A stretch of DNA of 33,403 nt, from contig JAILQM010000053.1 of NCBI GenBank assembly GCA_024698965.1, forward strand, positions 1-33,403, in the 5' to 3' direction. Below, one piece after another: positions 26,301 through 33,403 of the stretch. Source of the stretch: Eubacterium sp. (GTDB lineage Bacteria > Bacillota > Clostridia > Lachnospirales > Lachnospiraceae). A program made the translations under genes and the position numbers. The notes below the pieces were generated by a model. The model was not told the DNA's origin, ran no database searches, and saw only the letters and a list, made by a program, of their open reading frames with translations. How positions within the stretch are numbered: position 1 is the stretch's first letter; each line of letters starts with the position of its first letter.

Positions 26301-27617
26301 GTCAACAGCCCCGTCCTTAATCTTAATGCACTTCATATCCTGTCCGCCGATATCCAAAATGCAGTCAACGGCAGGGTCGAAAAATGCAGCGGCGTAGTAA
26401 TGCGCCACCGTCTCAACCTCTCCTTCATCAAGCATGAGAGCCGATTTAAGAAGAGCTTCTCCGTAACCCGTCGAGCAGGAATACACAATCTCCGCATCGT
26501 CATTTAAGAGAGAATGTATTTCCTTCATCGCCTTTATACTTGTGGCAAGAGGGCTTCCGTTATTATTACTATAGAATGAATAAAGAAGAGTTCCGTCTTC
26601 TCCTACTACGGCAACCTTTGTCGTGGTAGAGCCGGCGTCAATACCGAGGAAGCATTTTCCGTGGTATTCTGCCAAAGAGCCCTTTTCAACCGTAGCTTTT
26701 CCGTGACGGTTTGTAAAATCCTCGTATGCCTTTTCATCGGCAAAAAGAGGCTCCATTCTTTCCACTTCAAATTCCATCTTAAGCTCGCCTGAAAGCTTGT
26801 CTATGACTTCCGAAAGTTCGTATGTATATTCCTCATCAAAGTTAAGCGCCGAACCTATGGCTGCAAAAAGATGAGAATTGTCCGGATTTATTATATGTTC
26901 GTCATCTAAATTAAGTGTCCTTATAAACGCGCTCTTAAGCTCCGACAAAAAATGCAGCGGGCCGCCCAAAAACGCGACATGACCGCGGATAGGTTTACCG
27001 CAGGCAAGACCTGAAATCGTCTGGTTTACAACAGCCTGAAAAATCGACGCGGAAAGATCTTCTTTTGTCGCTCCTTCATTAATAAGAGGCTGAATATCCG
27101 TCTTTGCAAAAACTCCGCATCTTGCGGCTATAGGATAAAGCGCCTTGTAGCTTTTGGCATATTCATTAAGTCCCGATGCGTCTGTCTGAATAAGCGACGC
27201 CATCTGGTCAATAAAAGAACCTGTACCTCCGGCACAGATACCATTCATTCTTTGTTCTACATTTTTTCCTTCGAAATATATAATTTTGGCATCCTCTCCG
27301 CCAAGCTCTATGGCGACATCGGTCTGTGGAGCAACCGATTTTAATGCCTTTGATACGGCAATTACTTCCTGCACAAAAGGTATTCCGAGATGCTTTGCTA
27401 AAGTAAGTCCGCCCGATCCTGTGATAACAGGTGCGATTCTAACTTCTCCTACCTCATTAAAAGCCTTCTCCAAGAGGCCTTTAAGAGTTTCTCTGATATT
27501 GGCAAAATGTCTTTCGTAATCCGAAAAAAGAAGTTCATCTTTTTCGTCCAAAAGTGCAACCTTTACAGTTGTCGAGCCTATATCTATTCCAAGTTTATAA
27601 AAAAAGCCTTCTAACAT
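23385..27617 (-). CDS. Giant acyl-CoA dehydratase activase-related protein (two ATPase domains plus dehydratase-like region)
   Basis: 1410 residues from the ATG at 27617 (GGAGG upstream); a TTG at 27653 has no ribosome binding site. The first BcrAD/BadFG ATPase domain (about 5-265) has [10 protein letters not shown] (10-19), Cys128 in NGICAGGTG and Cys167 in [10 protein letters not shown], the two cysteines that hold the bridging 4Fe-4S cluster of such activases. The second domain (about 322-590) has [10 protein letters not shown] (325-334), EACSSGCGS (Cys447, Cys451) and Cys486. A cluster-like set, Cys608/611/615/634, follows, then a DUF2229-type region (about 670-890) and a long part resembling 2-hydroxyacyl-CoA dehydratase subunits, ending with [15 protein letters not shown]. 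Known activases feed low-potential electrons to radical dehydratases by ATP hydrolysis; for this large form the substrate is unknown. It heads the operon with glnS. Confidence 0.85.
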   Translation of the reverse strand: MLEGFFYKLGIDIGSTTVKVALLDEKDELLFSDYERHFANIRETLKGLLEKAFNEVGEVRIAPVITGSGGLTLAKHLGIPFVQEVIAVSKALKSVAPQTDVAIELGGEDAKIIYFEGKNVEQRMNGICAGGTGSFIDQMASLIQTDASGLNEYAKSYKALYPIAARCGVFAKTDIQPLINEGATKEDLSASIFQAVVNQTISGLACGKPIRGHVAFLGGPLHFLSELKSAFIRTLNLDDEHIINPDNSHLFAAIGSALNFDEEYTYELSEVIDKLSGELKMEFEVERMEPLFADEKAYEDFTNRHGKATVEKGSLAEYHGKCFLGIDAGSTTTKVAVVGEDGTLLYSFYSNNNGSPLATSIKAMKEIHSLLNDDAEIVYSCSTGYGEALLKSALMLDEGEVETVAHYYAAAFFDPAVDCILDIGGQDMKCIKIKDGAVDSVMLNEACSSGCGSFIETFAKSLNFSVQDFAKEALFAKHPIDLGTRCTVFMNSKVKQAQKEGASVADISAGLAYSVIKNALFKVIKLSDASELGKNVVVQGGTFYNDAVLRSFEKIAGVEVVRPDIAGIMGAFGCGLIARERYKEGVKSSMLSIDEIENLTYETKLSRCKGCTNRCILTINNFSGGRSFITGNRCEKGLGKEKTVSEIPNLFVYKNKRLFGYKPLSIKDAERGTVGIPRVLNFYENYPFWFTFFTELKFRVVLSPAGGRKIYEMGIESIPSESECYPAKLAHGHIAWLINKDVDFIFYPSVPYERKEFADSDNHYNCPIVTSYSENIKNNVDEITSGKVRFLNPFLSFESEEIISDKLVEVFGKEFGISSSEVEEAVKAAWKEQANERKDIQEKGREVLKYLEETGRKGIVLAGRPYHLDPEINHGIPELITSYGIAVLTEDSVSNLGEIERPMIVLDQWMYHSRLYAAANFVKNTENLDLIQLNSFGCGLDAVTTDAVNDILRKSGKIYTCLKIDEVNNLGAAKIRIRSLLAAIRVKEEKGEEREIVSAAYDKKPFTEEMFEEKYTIISPQMSPIHFDLIETAFHAEGFNIVVSDASDRQAVDMGLRYVNNDACYPSLITIGQIMTEVMSGKYNLDRTAIIITQTGGGCRASNYIGFIRRALEKSGHGNIPVISLNLSGLEGNPGFKITWPLLKRGVMGLVWGDVFMKCLYATRPYELEEGSADALHDKLKKECNELLARKKAPTIGEYKKMCRKIVREFDNLPRKDIKKPKVGVVGEILVKFHPGANNHLVELLEKEGAEAVVPDLLDFFNYCFYNANFKAKELGKSKKTAFLCNLGIRGLELLRSPATKAFKNSVHFEPPAHIQTLARYAEPIVSLGNQTGEGWFLTGEMIELIKGGASNIVCTQPFACLPNHIVGKGVIKKLRHEYPESNIVAIDYDPGASEVNQLNRIKLMLSNAR

Positions 27618-27668
27618 GTTTCCTCCATTATGTAAGTTTTCCCCCTTACACAAAAACGATTAAAGGTA

Positions 27669-27697
27669 ATTATACTAAATATAATGTCAAATTTCAA
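27669..27697 (-). promoter_or_regulatory. SigA-type promoter of the activase-glnS operon
   Basis: Minus strand: TTGAAA (27697-27692), 17-base spacer, perfect TATAAT (27674-27669). The start would be near 27662, 45 bases before the ATG. Confidence 0.7.
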
Positions 27698-27720
27698 TCC
27701 AAAGCTTTTTGCAACCAAAA

Positions 27721-27740
27721 ACCCGGCCATAAGGCCGGGT
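27721..27740 (-). terminator. Rho-independent terminator of SDR3
   Basis: ACCCGGCC (27721-27728), ATAA loop, GGCCGGGT (27733-27740). On the minus strand it is followed by TTTTGG. It separates SDR3 from the activase promoter. Confidence 0.75.
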
Positions 27741-27788
27741 CAATGGTGAAATGATTAATAAAAATGTATAAAAAATATGATGAATGAA

Positions 27789-28544
27789 CTAAACCTGTGT
27801 GTAACCACCGTCTACAGGAAGAGCTGCACCTGTGATAAATCTTGCATCATCACTTAAAAGGAATGCGATAATGCAGGCAACTTCCCAATCTTCACCGATT
27901 CTCTGCATTGGATGAGCTTTTCTGTAAGCATCCTTTTCTGCTTCAGGTACAAGAGGAGTGTTGATAACACCCGGGCATACACAGTTAACTCTGATGCCTT
28001 CAGCCGCATAAGCTGTACCTGCAGCCTTTGTCATGTTTACAACACCGCCCTTAGCTGCTGAGTAAGCAACGTTTGAAGGAACGGCAACAAGACCGAACAT
28101 AGATGCAAGGTTAACGATTGCTCCGCCTTTTCCCTGCTCTCTGAATTTCTGGATTACACATTTATCTGTAAGCATAACACCCGTATAGTCTACACCGTTT
28201 ACGAGATTCCAGTTTTCAAGAGTCTCATCTCCGATTGCGTTGTTAGCTCCGCCGATACCTGCACTTGCTACAGCAAGATTGATTTCGCCGAACTTTTCTA
28301 CGGCAAGATCGATTGCTGCCTTGATGTCAGCTTCGCTTGTAACGTTACATTTAATACCTTCTGCCCCGATTTCTTTTGCTATTTCCAATACTTTATCCGA
28401 ATAATCCGCAATTACGACTTTAGCGTTAGACTCTAAAAGTCTTTTTGCTGTTGCAAGGCCGAGTCCTGAAGCACCACCTGTGATAAGAGCTACCTTGCCA
28501 CCAAAATCATATTTTACGGTTTTTCTTAATTCTACTTCTGCCAT
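27789..28544 (-). CDS. Short-chain dehydrogenase/reductase (SDR3)
   Basis: 251 residues. Cofactor loop TGGASGLG (22-29) with Asp47 after the second strand, which favours NAD(H); ASAG (93-96) in place of NNAG; catalytic Ser148, Tyr161 and Lys165 (YSAAK); PGVINTP and the C-terminal VDGGYTQV. It is a complete classical SDR of the 3-oxoacyl/hydroxysteroid-like group; the substrate cannot be named. It is monocistronic: its own promoter with repeated operator-like sequences lies upstream and a terminator follows. It may belong to the same metabolic set as SDR1 and SDR2, but lies beyond the glnS operon, so this is only an inference from family likeness. GGAGGT precedes the ATG. Confidence 0.88.
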   Translation of the reverse strand: MAEVELRKTVKYDFGGKVALITGGASGLGLATAKRLLESNAKVVIADYSDKVLEIAKEIGAEGIKCNVTSEADIKAAIDLAVEKFGEINLAVASAGIGGANNAIGDETLENWNLVNGVDYTGVMLTDKCVIQKFREQGKGGAIVNLASMFGLVAVPSNVAYSAAKGGVVNMTKAAGTAYAAEGIRVNCVCPGVINTPLVPEAEKDAYRKAHPMQRIGEDWEVACIIAFLLSDDARFITGAALPVDGGYTQV

Positions 28545-28564
28545 TACTGTTACCTCCGAATATT

Positions 28565-28593
28565 AAAAAAAATACTTGCTCGGCTTTTGCCGA
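28565..28593 (-). other. Leader hairpin and T8 run before SDR3 (possible attenuator)
   Basis: TCGGC-TTTT-GCCGA (28580-28593). On the minus strand the hairpin is followed, after GCAAGTA, by eight T (complement of 28565-28572), then the ribosome binding site. The gap before the T run makes it a weak terminator. Confidence 0.35.
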
Positions 28594-28602
28594 ATTTTAT
28601 TC

Positions 28603-28634
28603 TGTGCTCTGAGCACCTTTTGTGCTATGAGCAT
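28603..28634. promoter_or_regulatory. Tandem operator-like sites overlapping the SDR3 promoter
   Basis: TGTGCTCTGAGCAC (28603-28616, containing the perfect palindrome GTGCTC-T-GAGCAC) and TGTGCTATGAGCAT (28621-28634) start 18 bp apart. The second covers the -10 and the first lies just downstream of the predicted start, positions expected for repression. A third copy lies at 28836-28850. No regulator gene is adjacent. Confidence 0.55.
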
Positions 28635-28658
28635 AACACCGCTTTTTTGGGGTTTCAA
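28630..28658 (-). promoter_or_regulatory. SigA-type promoter of SDR3
   Basis: Minus strand: TTGAAA (28658-28653), 17-base spacer, TATGCT (28635-28630). Start near 28623. The -10 overlaps an operator-like repeat. Confidence 0.6.
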
Positions 28659-28918
28659 GCAAAGTTTATATTTTAACATTTTGAGATATGCCAATTGTGA
28701 CAGTTTCTTAACAACGGCTATTTTACTGGGTTTGCGAGGGTTTTTGTATTCATTTTCATACATTCTGCACGAAATTTATTAATCAATAATTATGTAAATT
28801 GATAAAAAAAAGACGCATTTTTTTGTAAAAATCTTTGTGCTACGAACACAAAGCCCATCCGGCTCAAAAAATTTCGCAAATTTCTTAACAAAGTCTCAAA
28901 AAGCCCGTAATTACGCAT
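28659..28918. other. AT-rich intergenic region without a convincing gene
   Basis: This is most of the 418-bp gap between SDR3 and the coiled-coil gene. It contains long A and T runs, a third TGTGCT..GARCACA repeat (28836-28850), and two copies of TTTCTTAACAA (28704-28714 and about 28881-28891). Short frames here have no ribosome binding site and no recognisable protein. No RNA gene is apparent. Confidence 0.5.
28836..28850. promoter_or_regulatory. Distal copy of the TGTGCT operator-like repeat
   Basis: TGTGCTACGAACACA matches the two promoter-proximal copies in TGTGCT..GA.CA and is itself an inverted repeat (TTTGTG / CACAAA when extended). It lies about 215-230 bp from the pair, a spacing that could allow DNA looping. 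Confidence 0.4.
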
Positions 28919-28956
28919 AAAAAAGCCGGTACACCTTTAAGAATGCACCGGTTTTT
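28919..28956 (-). terminator. Rho-independent terminator of the coiled-coil gene
   Basis: AAAAGCCGGT (28921-28930) pairs with ACCGGTTTTT (28947-28956) with one wobble pair and CA/TG pairing inside. On the minus strand it ends in TTTTTT (complement of 28919-28924). Confidence 0.75.
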
Positions 28957-28962
28957 GTAATC

Positions 28963-29580
28963 TTATCCGCAATATCTTTCTTTAAGTTCGGCATACTGCC
29001 TGTTGATTTCCTGCACAAGTCCGCTGTCTCCGCAAACATTATCCGGGTGGAATATTTTCATAAGATCTTTGTATCTCTTTCTTAAGGCAAGCTCATTGTC
29101 TATGCCCGTAAAGAAAATATCCACATCCGCGGTAACCCTATCTCCCGATGAGAAGCTGTTAACCTTTGAATGAAATTCTTTCTCAAGTTCAAACTTGCGT
29201 CTTTCTTCCGTGAGCTGAACTATCTCTTCTTCAAGAATCTTCCATTTCATATCGAAAAGATCCTTCTGTTGCTCAAGTCTCTTCTGCTCACCCTGTCTTA
29301 CTTTATTATAACTGTCTTTTTCCTGTTCAAATCTAAGCTGGGCATCTTCAAGGTCTTTTTGGTCTTTCATAAGATCTGAAAGCTGCTCTGCAAGTTTATT
29401 CTGTTCGGTCGCAAGAAATAACTCTTCTTCTTCAAGAGTCTGCTGTTTGTCTGCAATAATCTGCTTCCACTTATCGAGCTCTTCGGCTATTATAAGCAAT
29501 TGTTGTTTAACGTCTTCGGTCAATACCTGCTGCTCTGCTGAAGTGGTTTTCATAGTTACGCCATCTTCTGCATTGCTCAT
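28963..29580 (-). CDS. Coiled-coil protein with C-terminal J-domain-like segment
   Basis: 205 residues. Residues about 15-135 are rich in Glu, Gln, Lys and Leu in heptad-like order, a long coiled coil. The C-terminal 46 residues resemble part of a J domain: a basic helix LRKRYKDLMKIF, the HPD tripeptide (178-180, here HPDN), then GLVQEINRQYAELKERY, like helix III. Helix I is not obvious. HPD is the motif that stimulates the ATPase of DnaK-type chaperones, so a chaperone-recruiting role is possible but unproven. It has its own promoter, divergent from pta-ackA, and a terminator, so it is a single-gene unit. GGAGGG lies six bases before the ATG. Confidence 0.7.
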   Translation of the reverse strand: MSNAEDGVTMKTTSAEQQVLTEDVKQQLLIIAEELDKWKQIIADKQQTLEEEELFLATEQNKLAEQLSDLMKDQKDLEDAQLRFEQEKDSYNKVRQGEQKRLEQQKDLFDMKWKILEEEIVQLTEERRKFELEKEFHSKVNSFSSGDRVTADVDIFFTGIDNELALRKRYKDLMKIFHPDNVCGDSGLVQEINRQYAELKERYCG

Positions 29581-29613
29581 TATTATCCCTCCTAAATCAT
29601 CAATGCTGGATTG

Positions 29614-29642
29614 ATTATACTATATTTTGTGGTTTAGAGCAA
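29614..29642 (-). promoter_or_regulatory. SigA-type promoter of the coiled-coil gene
   Basis: Minus strand: TTGCTC (29642-29637), 17-base spacer, perfect TATAAT (29619-29614). Confidence 0.6.
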
Positions 29643-29718
29643 GATTTTTTCCAACACATTGTGTTTTTTTGTTATCCCGTCACAAATTATTTTTTAAGTC
29701 CAATTTCCTTTTAAAGAC

Positions 29719-29747
29719 TTGTTAATTCCCATAAATAAAGGTATAAT
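29719..29747 (+). promoter_or_regulatory. SigA-type promoter of pta-ackA
   Basis: TTGTTA (29719-29724), 17-base spacer, perfect TATAAT (29742-29747). Start near 29754, giving a leader of about 77 bases. Confidence 0.7.
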
Positions 29748-29758
29748 CTTAAATGGTG

Positions 29759-29778
29759 ACGCATTTTTAAAGATGCGT
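29759..29778 (+). other. Hairpin at the 5' end of the pta-ackA leader
   Basis: ACGCAT (29759-29764) pairs with ATGCGT (29773-29778) across eight bases, within a few bases of the predicted transcript start. Such 5' hairpins commonly protect highly expressed mRNAs; the role here is inferred. Confidence 0.4.
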
Positions 29779-29830
29779 ATCGTGAATTTTTCAAAATTAT
29801 TATTTCTTATTTATTAAGGAGGAACTTAAT

Positions 29831-30835
29831 ATGTCTTTTATCGATGACGTAAAAGCAAAAGCAAAACAGAACAAAAAGCTTATCATCTTACCTGAATCAG
29901 AAGATGACAGAACTTATTACGCAGCTGAAGCTGCACTCAAAGAAGGTATTGCTGACCTTATCATGGTAGGTAATGCAGATGCAATCGCTGACAAGGCTAA
30001 AGCACTCGGCGTAAACATCGACGGAGTTAAGACAGTTGATCCTGCTACTTGTGAGAAGACACAGAGCTACATCGACAAACTCGTTGAACTCAGACAGAAG
30101 AAGGGAATGACACCTGAGAAGGCTAAAGAGACTCTTCTTAACGACTATCCTACATTCGGTATCATGATGCTTAAAATGGGTGATGCAGACGGACTTGTTT
30201 CAGGAGCATGCCACTCAACAGCTGATATCTTAAGACCTGCTCTTCAGATCTTAAAGACAAAGCCGGGCACAGAGCTTGTATCTTCTTTCTTCATCGTAGA
30301 TGCATCTAAGACAGTACCTGAACTCGGACACAACGGTATCTTCATGTTCGCTGACTGCGCACTTGAGCAGGATCCTACATCTGAGAAGCTCGCTCACATC
30401 GCAGCAGGCTGTGCTGAAAGCTTCAAGGCATTCATCGGCGGAGACGCTAAGATCGCTATGCTTTCACACTCAACAATGGGATCAGCTAAGCATGACCTCG
30501 TTGACAAGGTACACAATGCAGTAGCATTCGCAAAAGAGACATATCCAAACCTCGACGTAGATGGAGAAATGCAGCTCGATGCAGCCATTATCCCATCTGT
30601 AGGTGAGTCTAAGGCTCCGGGAAGCACAGTTGCAGGACATGCAAACACACTCATCTTCCCTAACATCGATGCAGGTAACATCGGATACAAACTTGTACAG
30701 AGATTTGCTAAGGCTGATGCCTTCGGACCAATCCTTCAGGGTATTGCAGCTCCTGTAAACGACCTTTCAAGAGGATGCTCTGCAGAGGACATCGTTGGCG
30801 TTATCGCTCTTACAGCCGTACAGGCAACTTTATAA
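29831..30835 (+). CDS. pta: Phosphate acetyltransferase
   Basis: 334 residues, the length of the short single-domain form (no N-terminal DRTGG/BioD-like part). Family blocks: LPESEDDRTYYAA near the N-terminus, DGLVSGACHST (120-130), MLSHSTMGSAK (210-220) and SRGCSAEDIVGV at the C-terminus. It converts acetyl-CoA and phosphate to acetyl phosphate and CoA in the cytosol. The gene is followed by ackA after 15 bases and preceded by AAGGAGG and a strong promoter, the standard acetate/ATP operon of fermentative Firmicutes. It would consume acetyl-CoA made by the thiolase in this window, though it probably serves central metabolism in general. Confidence 0.97.
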   Translation: MSFIDDVKAKAKQNKKLIILPESEDDRTYYAAEAALKEGIADLIMVGNADAIADKAKALGVNIDGVKTVDPATCEKTQSYIDKLVELRQKKGMTPEKAKETLLNDYPTFGIMMLKMGDADGLVSGACHSTADILRPALQILKTKPGTELVSSFFIVDASKTVPELGHNGIFMFADCALEQDPTSEKLAHIAAGCAESFKAFIGGDAKIAMLSHSTMGSAKHDLVDKVHNAVAFAKETYPNLDVDGEMQLDAAIIPSVGESKAPGSTVAGHANTLIFPNIDAGNIGYKLVQRFAKADAFGPILQGIAAPVNDLSRGCSAEDIVGVIALTAVQATL

Positions 30836-30850
30836 TAAAGGAGAATTTAA

Positions 30851-32038
30851 ATGAAAGTATTAGTAATTAACTGCGGATCTTCTTCACTTAAGTATCAGCT
30901 CATTGACTCTGACACTGAAGAAGCTTTAGCAACAGGTCTTTGCGAAAGAATCGGAATCGACGGAAGACTCGTTTACCAGCCGGCCGGCGCTGAGAAAGAA
31001 AAAACCGATCTTGCAATGCCTACACATAACGAAGCTATCCAGTTCGTACTTGATGCTCTTACAAACGACAAAAACGGCGTTATCAAGAGTCTTGACGAAG
31101 TTGGTGCCATCGGACACAGAATCGTGCACGGCGGCGAGAAGTTTACAAAGTCTGTTGTTATCACTGACGACGTTATCAAGGCTATCGAAGAGTGCAACGA
31201 CCTTGCTCCTCTTCACAACCCTGCAAACCTTATCGGTGTTCGCACATGCCAGAAGCTTATGCCGGGTAAGCCAAACGTAGCAGTATTCGATACAGCTTTC
31301 CATCAGACAATGCCTGCAAAGGCTTATATGTATGGTCTTCCATATGAGTACTATGAGAAATACGCTGTACGTCGTTACGGATTCCACGGCACAAGCCACG
31401 ACTTCGTATCACACGTAGCTGCTGAAATGGCAGGCGTTGATTACAAAAACTCTAAGATCATCGTAGCTCACCTCGGAAACGGTGCTTCTATCTCAGCTGT
31501 TAAAAACGGCGAGTGCCAGGATACTTCAATGGGTCTTACTCCACTCGAAGGTCTTGTAATGGGAACACGTTCAGGTGATATCGATCCATCTATCATGGAG
31601 TTTATCGCAGGCAAAGAAGGACTTGACATCGCAGGCGTTATGAACGTTCTTAACAAAAAGTCAGGTGTTCAGGGTCTTTCACAGCTCTCTTCAGACTTCC
31701 GTGACCTTGAAGAAGGTGCAAACGCAGGAAACGAAAAGGCAGCTCTTGCAATGGACGTATTTGCATACAGAGTAGCTAAATACATCGGTTCTTATGTAGC
31801 AGCCCTTAACGGAGTTGACGTTATCGCATTTACTGCAGGTATCGGCGAGAACGCTCCTGCAATCCGTGAGAAGGTTCTTTCATACCTTGGATATCTCGGA
31901 ATTACTTTAAACGCAGACGAGAACAACAGAAGAGGCGAGGACAGACTCATCTCTACTACAGACTCTAAGGTTAAAGTATTCGTTATCTCAACAAACGAAG
32001 AGCTTGCAATCTGCCGTCAGACAGTAGCTCTTGTATAA
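30851..32038 (+). CDS. ackA: Acetate kinase
   Basis: 395 residues, standard length. ASKHA-fold motifs: NCGSSSLKYQ (7-16), GHRIVHGG (88-95), the catalytic Asp147 in FDTAFH, GFHGTSH with His179, HLGNGAS (207-213) and GTRSGDIDP with Arg240. It makes ATP and acetate from acetyl phosphate and ADP. AAAGGAG precedes the ATG, 15 bases after pta, so the pair forms a two-gene operon. A strong terminator follows. Codon choice in pta-ackA looks somewhat more selective (many AAG, ATC, CTT/CTC) than in the sensor genes, as expected for abundant enzymes; this is an impression only. Confidence 0.98.
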   Translation: MKVLVINCGSSSLKYQLIDSDTEEALATGLCERIGIDGRLVYQPAGAEKEKTDLAMPTHNEAIQFVLDALTNDKNGVIKSLDEVGAIGHRIVHGGEKFTKSVVITDDVIKAIEECNDLAPLHNPANLIGVRTCQKLMPGKPNVAVFDTAFHQTMPAKAYMYGLPYEYYEKYAVRRYGFHGTSHDFVSHVAAEMAGVDYKNSKIIVAHLGNGASISAVKNGECQDTSMGLTPLEGLVMGTRSGDIDPSIMEFIAGKEGLDIAGVMNVLNKKSGVQGLSQLSSDFRDLEEGANAGNEKAALAMDVFAYRVAKYIGSYVAALNGVDVIAFTAGIGENAPAIREKVLSYLGYLGITLNADENNRRGEDRLISTTDSKVKVFVISTNEELAICRQTVALV

Positions 32039-32050
32039 TATTTAAATCAA

Positions 32051-32090
32051 AAATACCGCCGCCTTTATTTAAGGCGACGGTATTTTTTTA
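32051..32090. terminator. Strong bidirectional terminator after ackA
   Basis: AAATACCGCCGCCTT (32051-32065) pairs with AAGGCGACGGTATTT (32071-32085) with a single C/A mismatch and a TATTT loop, followed by TTTTTA. On the minus strand the tail is also T-rich, so it can end the convergent membrane-protein gene as well. Confidence 0.88.
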
Positions 32091-32095
32091 TCTCT

Positions 32096-33403
32096 TTAGT
32101 ACATATAATCTATATTGTAATAATCTTTGTCCGTAACAACTTTAAGAGATGTCTTTTCAAATGCTCCCATGTCTTCAAGCACTTTCATTGTATTTTCGAG
32201 ATAGCTCGCAAGCTGAATATCATAAACGGCCGATGTGTATTCCTCTTCACCATCACCGTAGTAGCTGTTATATTCGAGCTGAAGACCGTTTGCATAGAGA
32301 GTATTTTCTTCAAAGAAATCGTTATATCCGAGGTTATAGCCCGTCATAAGCTGGTCCATAAGCACAATCTCAAACATATGCTTCTTATAATCCTCTCTGA
32401 GCGCTTCATAAATCTTCTGATAATCACTGTTGTCATCAACATTTATAACAGAATAATCGAATCCGCCGTCATCTATCGAAGAATAAAGCTGTGCATAGCT
32501 TATGCTTTCAAATCTGCAAGCCGTATCAAACGCAGCCTCTGCCACATCCTCATTTTTAAGAAGAGCCGTAAGCATTCCGCCAAATCCCTCGCTTGTACCA
32601 AGATCTGCTACCGAATAGCATACCGAATAGTTTCTCTTAACAACTCTGCCGTTATTAAGCGTATATACGATATCTATCGTCGTTTCAACATATTCAGAAT
32701 ATTCGGTTCCCGTGAGCATATCACTCTCATAAACGGCGTAGTTATTTTCCGACGCAGCTTTGTTTTCTATAATATAGCTGTGAAGCTCACTAACCTGCTC
32801 TATCACGCCCTCATTATCTGATTCAAAGTTTCCTTCACTTAATGAGTTTAACCCGACAGATACATATGATACGTTATCCGCCGACGGAATGTATTCTTCG
32901 TATCCGAACACATCCATATTAAAGCAGGCGATAAGAAGTACCATCAAAGCGCCAACCGGCACTACCTTCTTTAAGGATCCCTTAAACACTCTCGTAGTCT
33001 TATTCATTATCATCTCAGCCGCATAGAATCCGAGGATTGAAAAAATCACAGCCATAGGATATATAATCGCGCTGTTTTTGTTATTGTAAACATATCCCGT
33101 GCCGTATACTTCAACAACAAGTACTGTAATAAGCTCTCCGATTCCAAGTCCGGCGTAAAGCGCAACGCAGTATTTAAATATCGGTTTTGCAAATGAGAAT
33201 GCAATCGCGCTGCCTGCGTTTTCGCTCTTTCTCTTTTCATACATCACAAACGCAATAACTAAAAATACAATTCCTACAATCGCGTAAATGAGAGGATAAT
33301 ATATTCCGTATACATTAAGTTTTGCAGTCTCCCATGAGCATGAACACGAAAAAGAGCTGCTCATCTTTATTACCGGCGAAAACCAGTTAAGTCCTTCAAA
33401 GAA
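32096..33403 (-). CDS. Membrane protein, C-terminal part (5' end beyond window)
   Basis: The frame is open from the right edge to the stop at 32096, about 435 codons. An ATG at 33364 has no ribosome binding site, and the residues before it (FFEGLNWFSPVIK) run smoothly into it, so the true start lies outside. Membrane helices are visible near 55 bases from the edge (YPLIYAIVGIVFLVIAFVMY), then at KYCVALYAGLGIGELITVLVV, IIYPMAVIFSILGFYAAEMI and VVPVGALMVLLIACF. After the last one comes a 265-residue hydrophilic, acidic domain that is probably extracellular. The layout resembles ABC-2 type permeases of Firmicutes with a large outer domain (DUF6449-like), but no decisive motif is present. It converges on ackA. 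Confidence 0.55.
   Translation of the reverse strand, partial: FFEGLNWFSPVIKMSSSFSCSCSWETAKLNVYGIYYPLIYAIVGIVFLVIAFVMYEKRKSENAGSAIAFSFAKPIFKYCVALYAGLGIGELITVLVVEVYGTGYVYNNKNSAIIYPMAVIFSILGFYAAEMIMNKTTRVFKGSLKKVVPVGALMVLLIACFNMDVFGYEEYIPSADNVSYVSVGLNSLSEGNFESDNEGVIEQVSELHSYIIENKAASENNYAVYESDMLTGTEYSEYVETTIDIVYTLNNGRVVKRNYSVCYSVADLGTSEGFGGMLTALLKNEDVAEAAFDTACRFESISYAQLYSSIDDGGFDYSVINVDDNSDYQKIYEALREDYKKHMFEIVLMDQLMTGYNLGYNDFFEENTLYANGLQLEYNSYYGDGEEEYTSAVYDIQLASYLENTMKVLEDMGAFEKTSLKVVTDKDYYNIDYMY

Noticed and set aside
28691..28715. Rex-type redox operator (TTGTGA..TTAACAA)
   Set aside because: Only one half-site matches TTAACAA and the spacing is two bases too long for the TTGTTAA-N4-TTAACAA consensus.
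28563..28782. Overlapping short frames on both strands upstream of SDR3 (66 and 68 codons)
   Set aside because: Neither has a ribosome binding site, they overlap the SDR3 promoter and operator repeats, and the products look like translated AT-rich spacer.
30926..31399. 157-codon minus-strand frame inside ackA
   Set aside because: Fully antisense to the conserved acetate kinase, a known by-product of its codon pattern.
1..33403. Mobile elements, CRISPR arrays, tRNA or rRNA genes
   Set aside because: No transposase, integrase, regularly spaced repeats or tRNA-like cloverleaf were found on reading; apparent repeats are regulatory or terminator hairpins.

Overview
The window looks like a chromosomal segment of an anaerobic, low-to-mid GC Firmicute, most likely a Lachnospiraceae-type Clostridium. 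The evidence is the gene content: formate-tetrahydrofolate ligase, Pta-AckA, an Etf of the electron-bifurcating type, a giant acyl-CoA dehydratase activase-like protein, a DUF2225 protein and glnS. Strong GGAGG-type ribosome binding sites and SigA-like promoters with 17-bp spacers agree. The genus is an inference. I see no phage, IS element, CRISPR array, rRNA or tRNA.

Layout. (a) 1-5.1 kb: the 3' end of a LysR-type regulator converges on a two-gene minus-strand sensor operon, made of a LytS-like membrane histidine kinase followed by a BvgS-like hybrid kinase with two periplasmic-binding-protein-like sensor domains. (b) 5.2-7.4 kb: a lambda-crystallin-type hydroxyacyl dehydrogenase and a FadA-like thiolase, transcribed away from a second LysR gene (7.6-8.5 kb) that is followed by a TtcA-like gene. 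The divergent promoter region holds well-formed promoters and a dyad that may be the LysR operator. (c) 9.4-19.3 kb, minus strand: SDR2, CoA-transferase A and B subunits, a NifU-like protein, acyl-CoA dehydrogenase, EtfB, EtfA, an OFA-type MFS carrier, SDR1 and fhs. Hairpins and internal promoters punctuate this set. (d) 19.4-27.6 kb, minus strand: a compact operon of activase-like protein, rhomboid-like membrane protein with zinc ribbon, glnS, DUF2225 protein and cytidylate kinase-like protein. (e) 27.8-28.5 kb: SDR3 alone, with its own promoter overlapped by repeated near-palindromic operator candidates. (f) 28.9-33.4 kb: a coiled-coil/J-domain-like protein divergent from pta-ackA, then a membrane protein gene running off the right edge.

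How the genes may work together. Regions b, c and perhaps e contain most parts of a pathway for an unidentified carboxylic acid: import or exchange (OFA carrier), CoA activation by CoA transfer, acyl-CoA oxidation or enoyl-CoA reduction with a bifurcating-type Etf, alcohol/ketone interconversion (two or three SDRs and the dehydrogenase), and thiolytic cleavage. No enoyl-CoA hydratase is present. This is not a plain beta-oxidation or butyrate operon, so the substrate is the main open question. Pta-AckA could convert resulting acetyl-CoA to acetate and ATP, but is likely a housekeeping pair.
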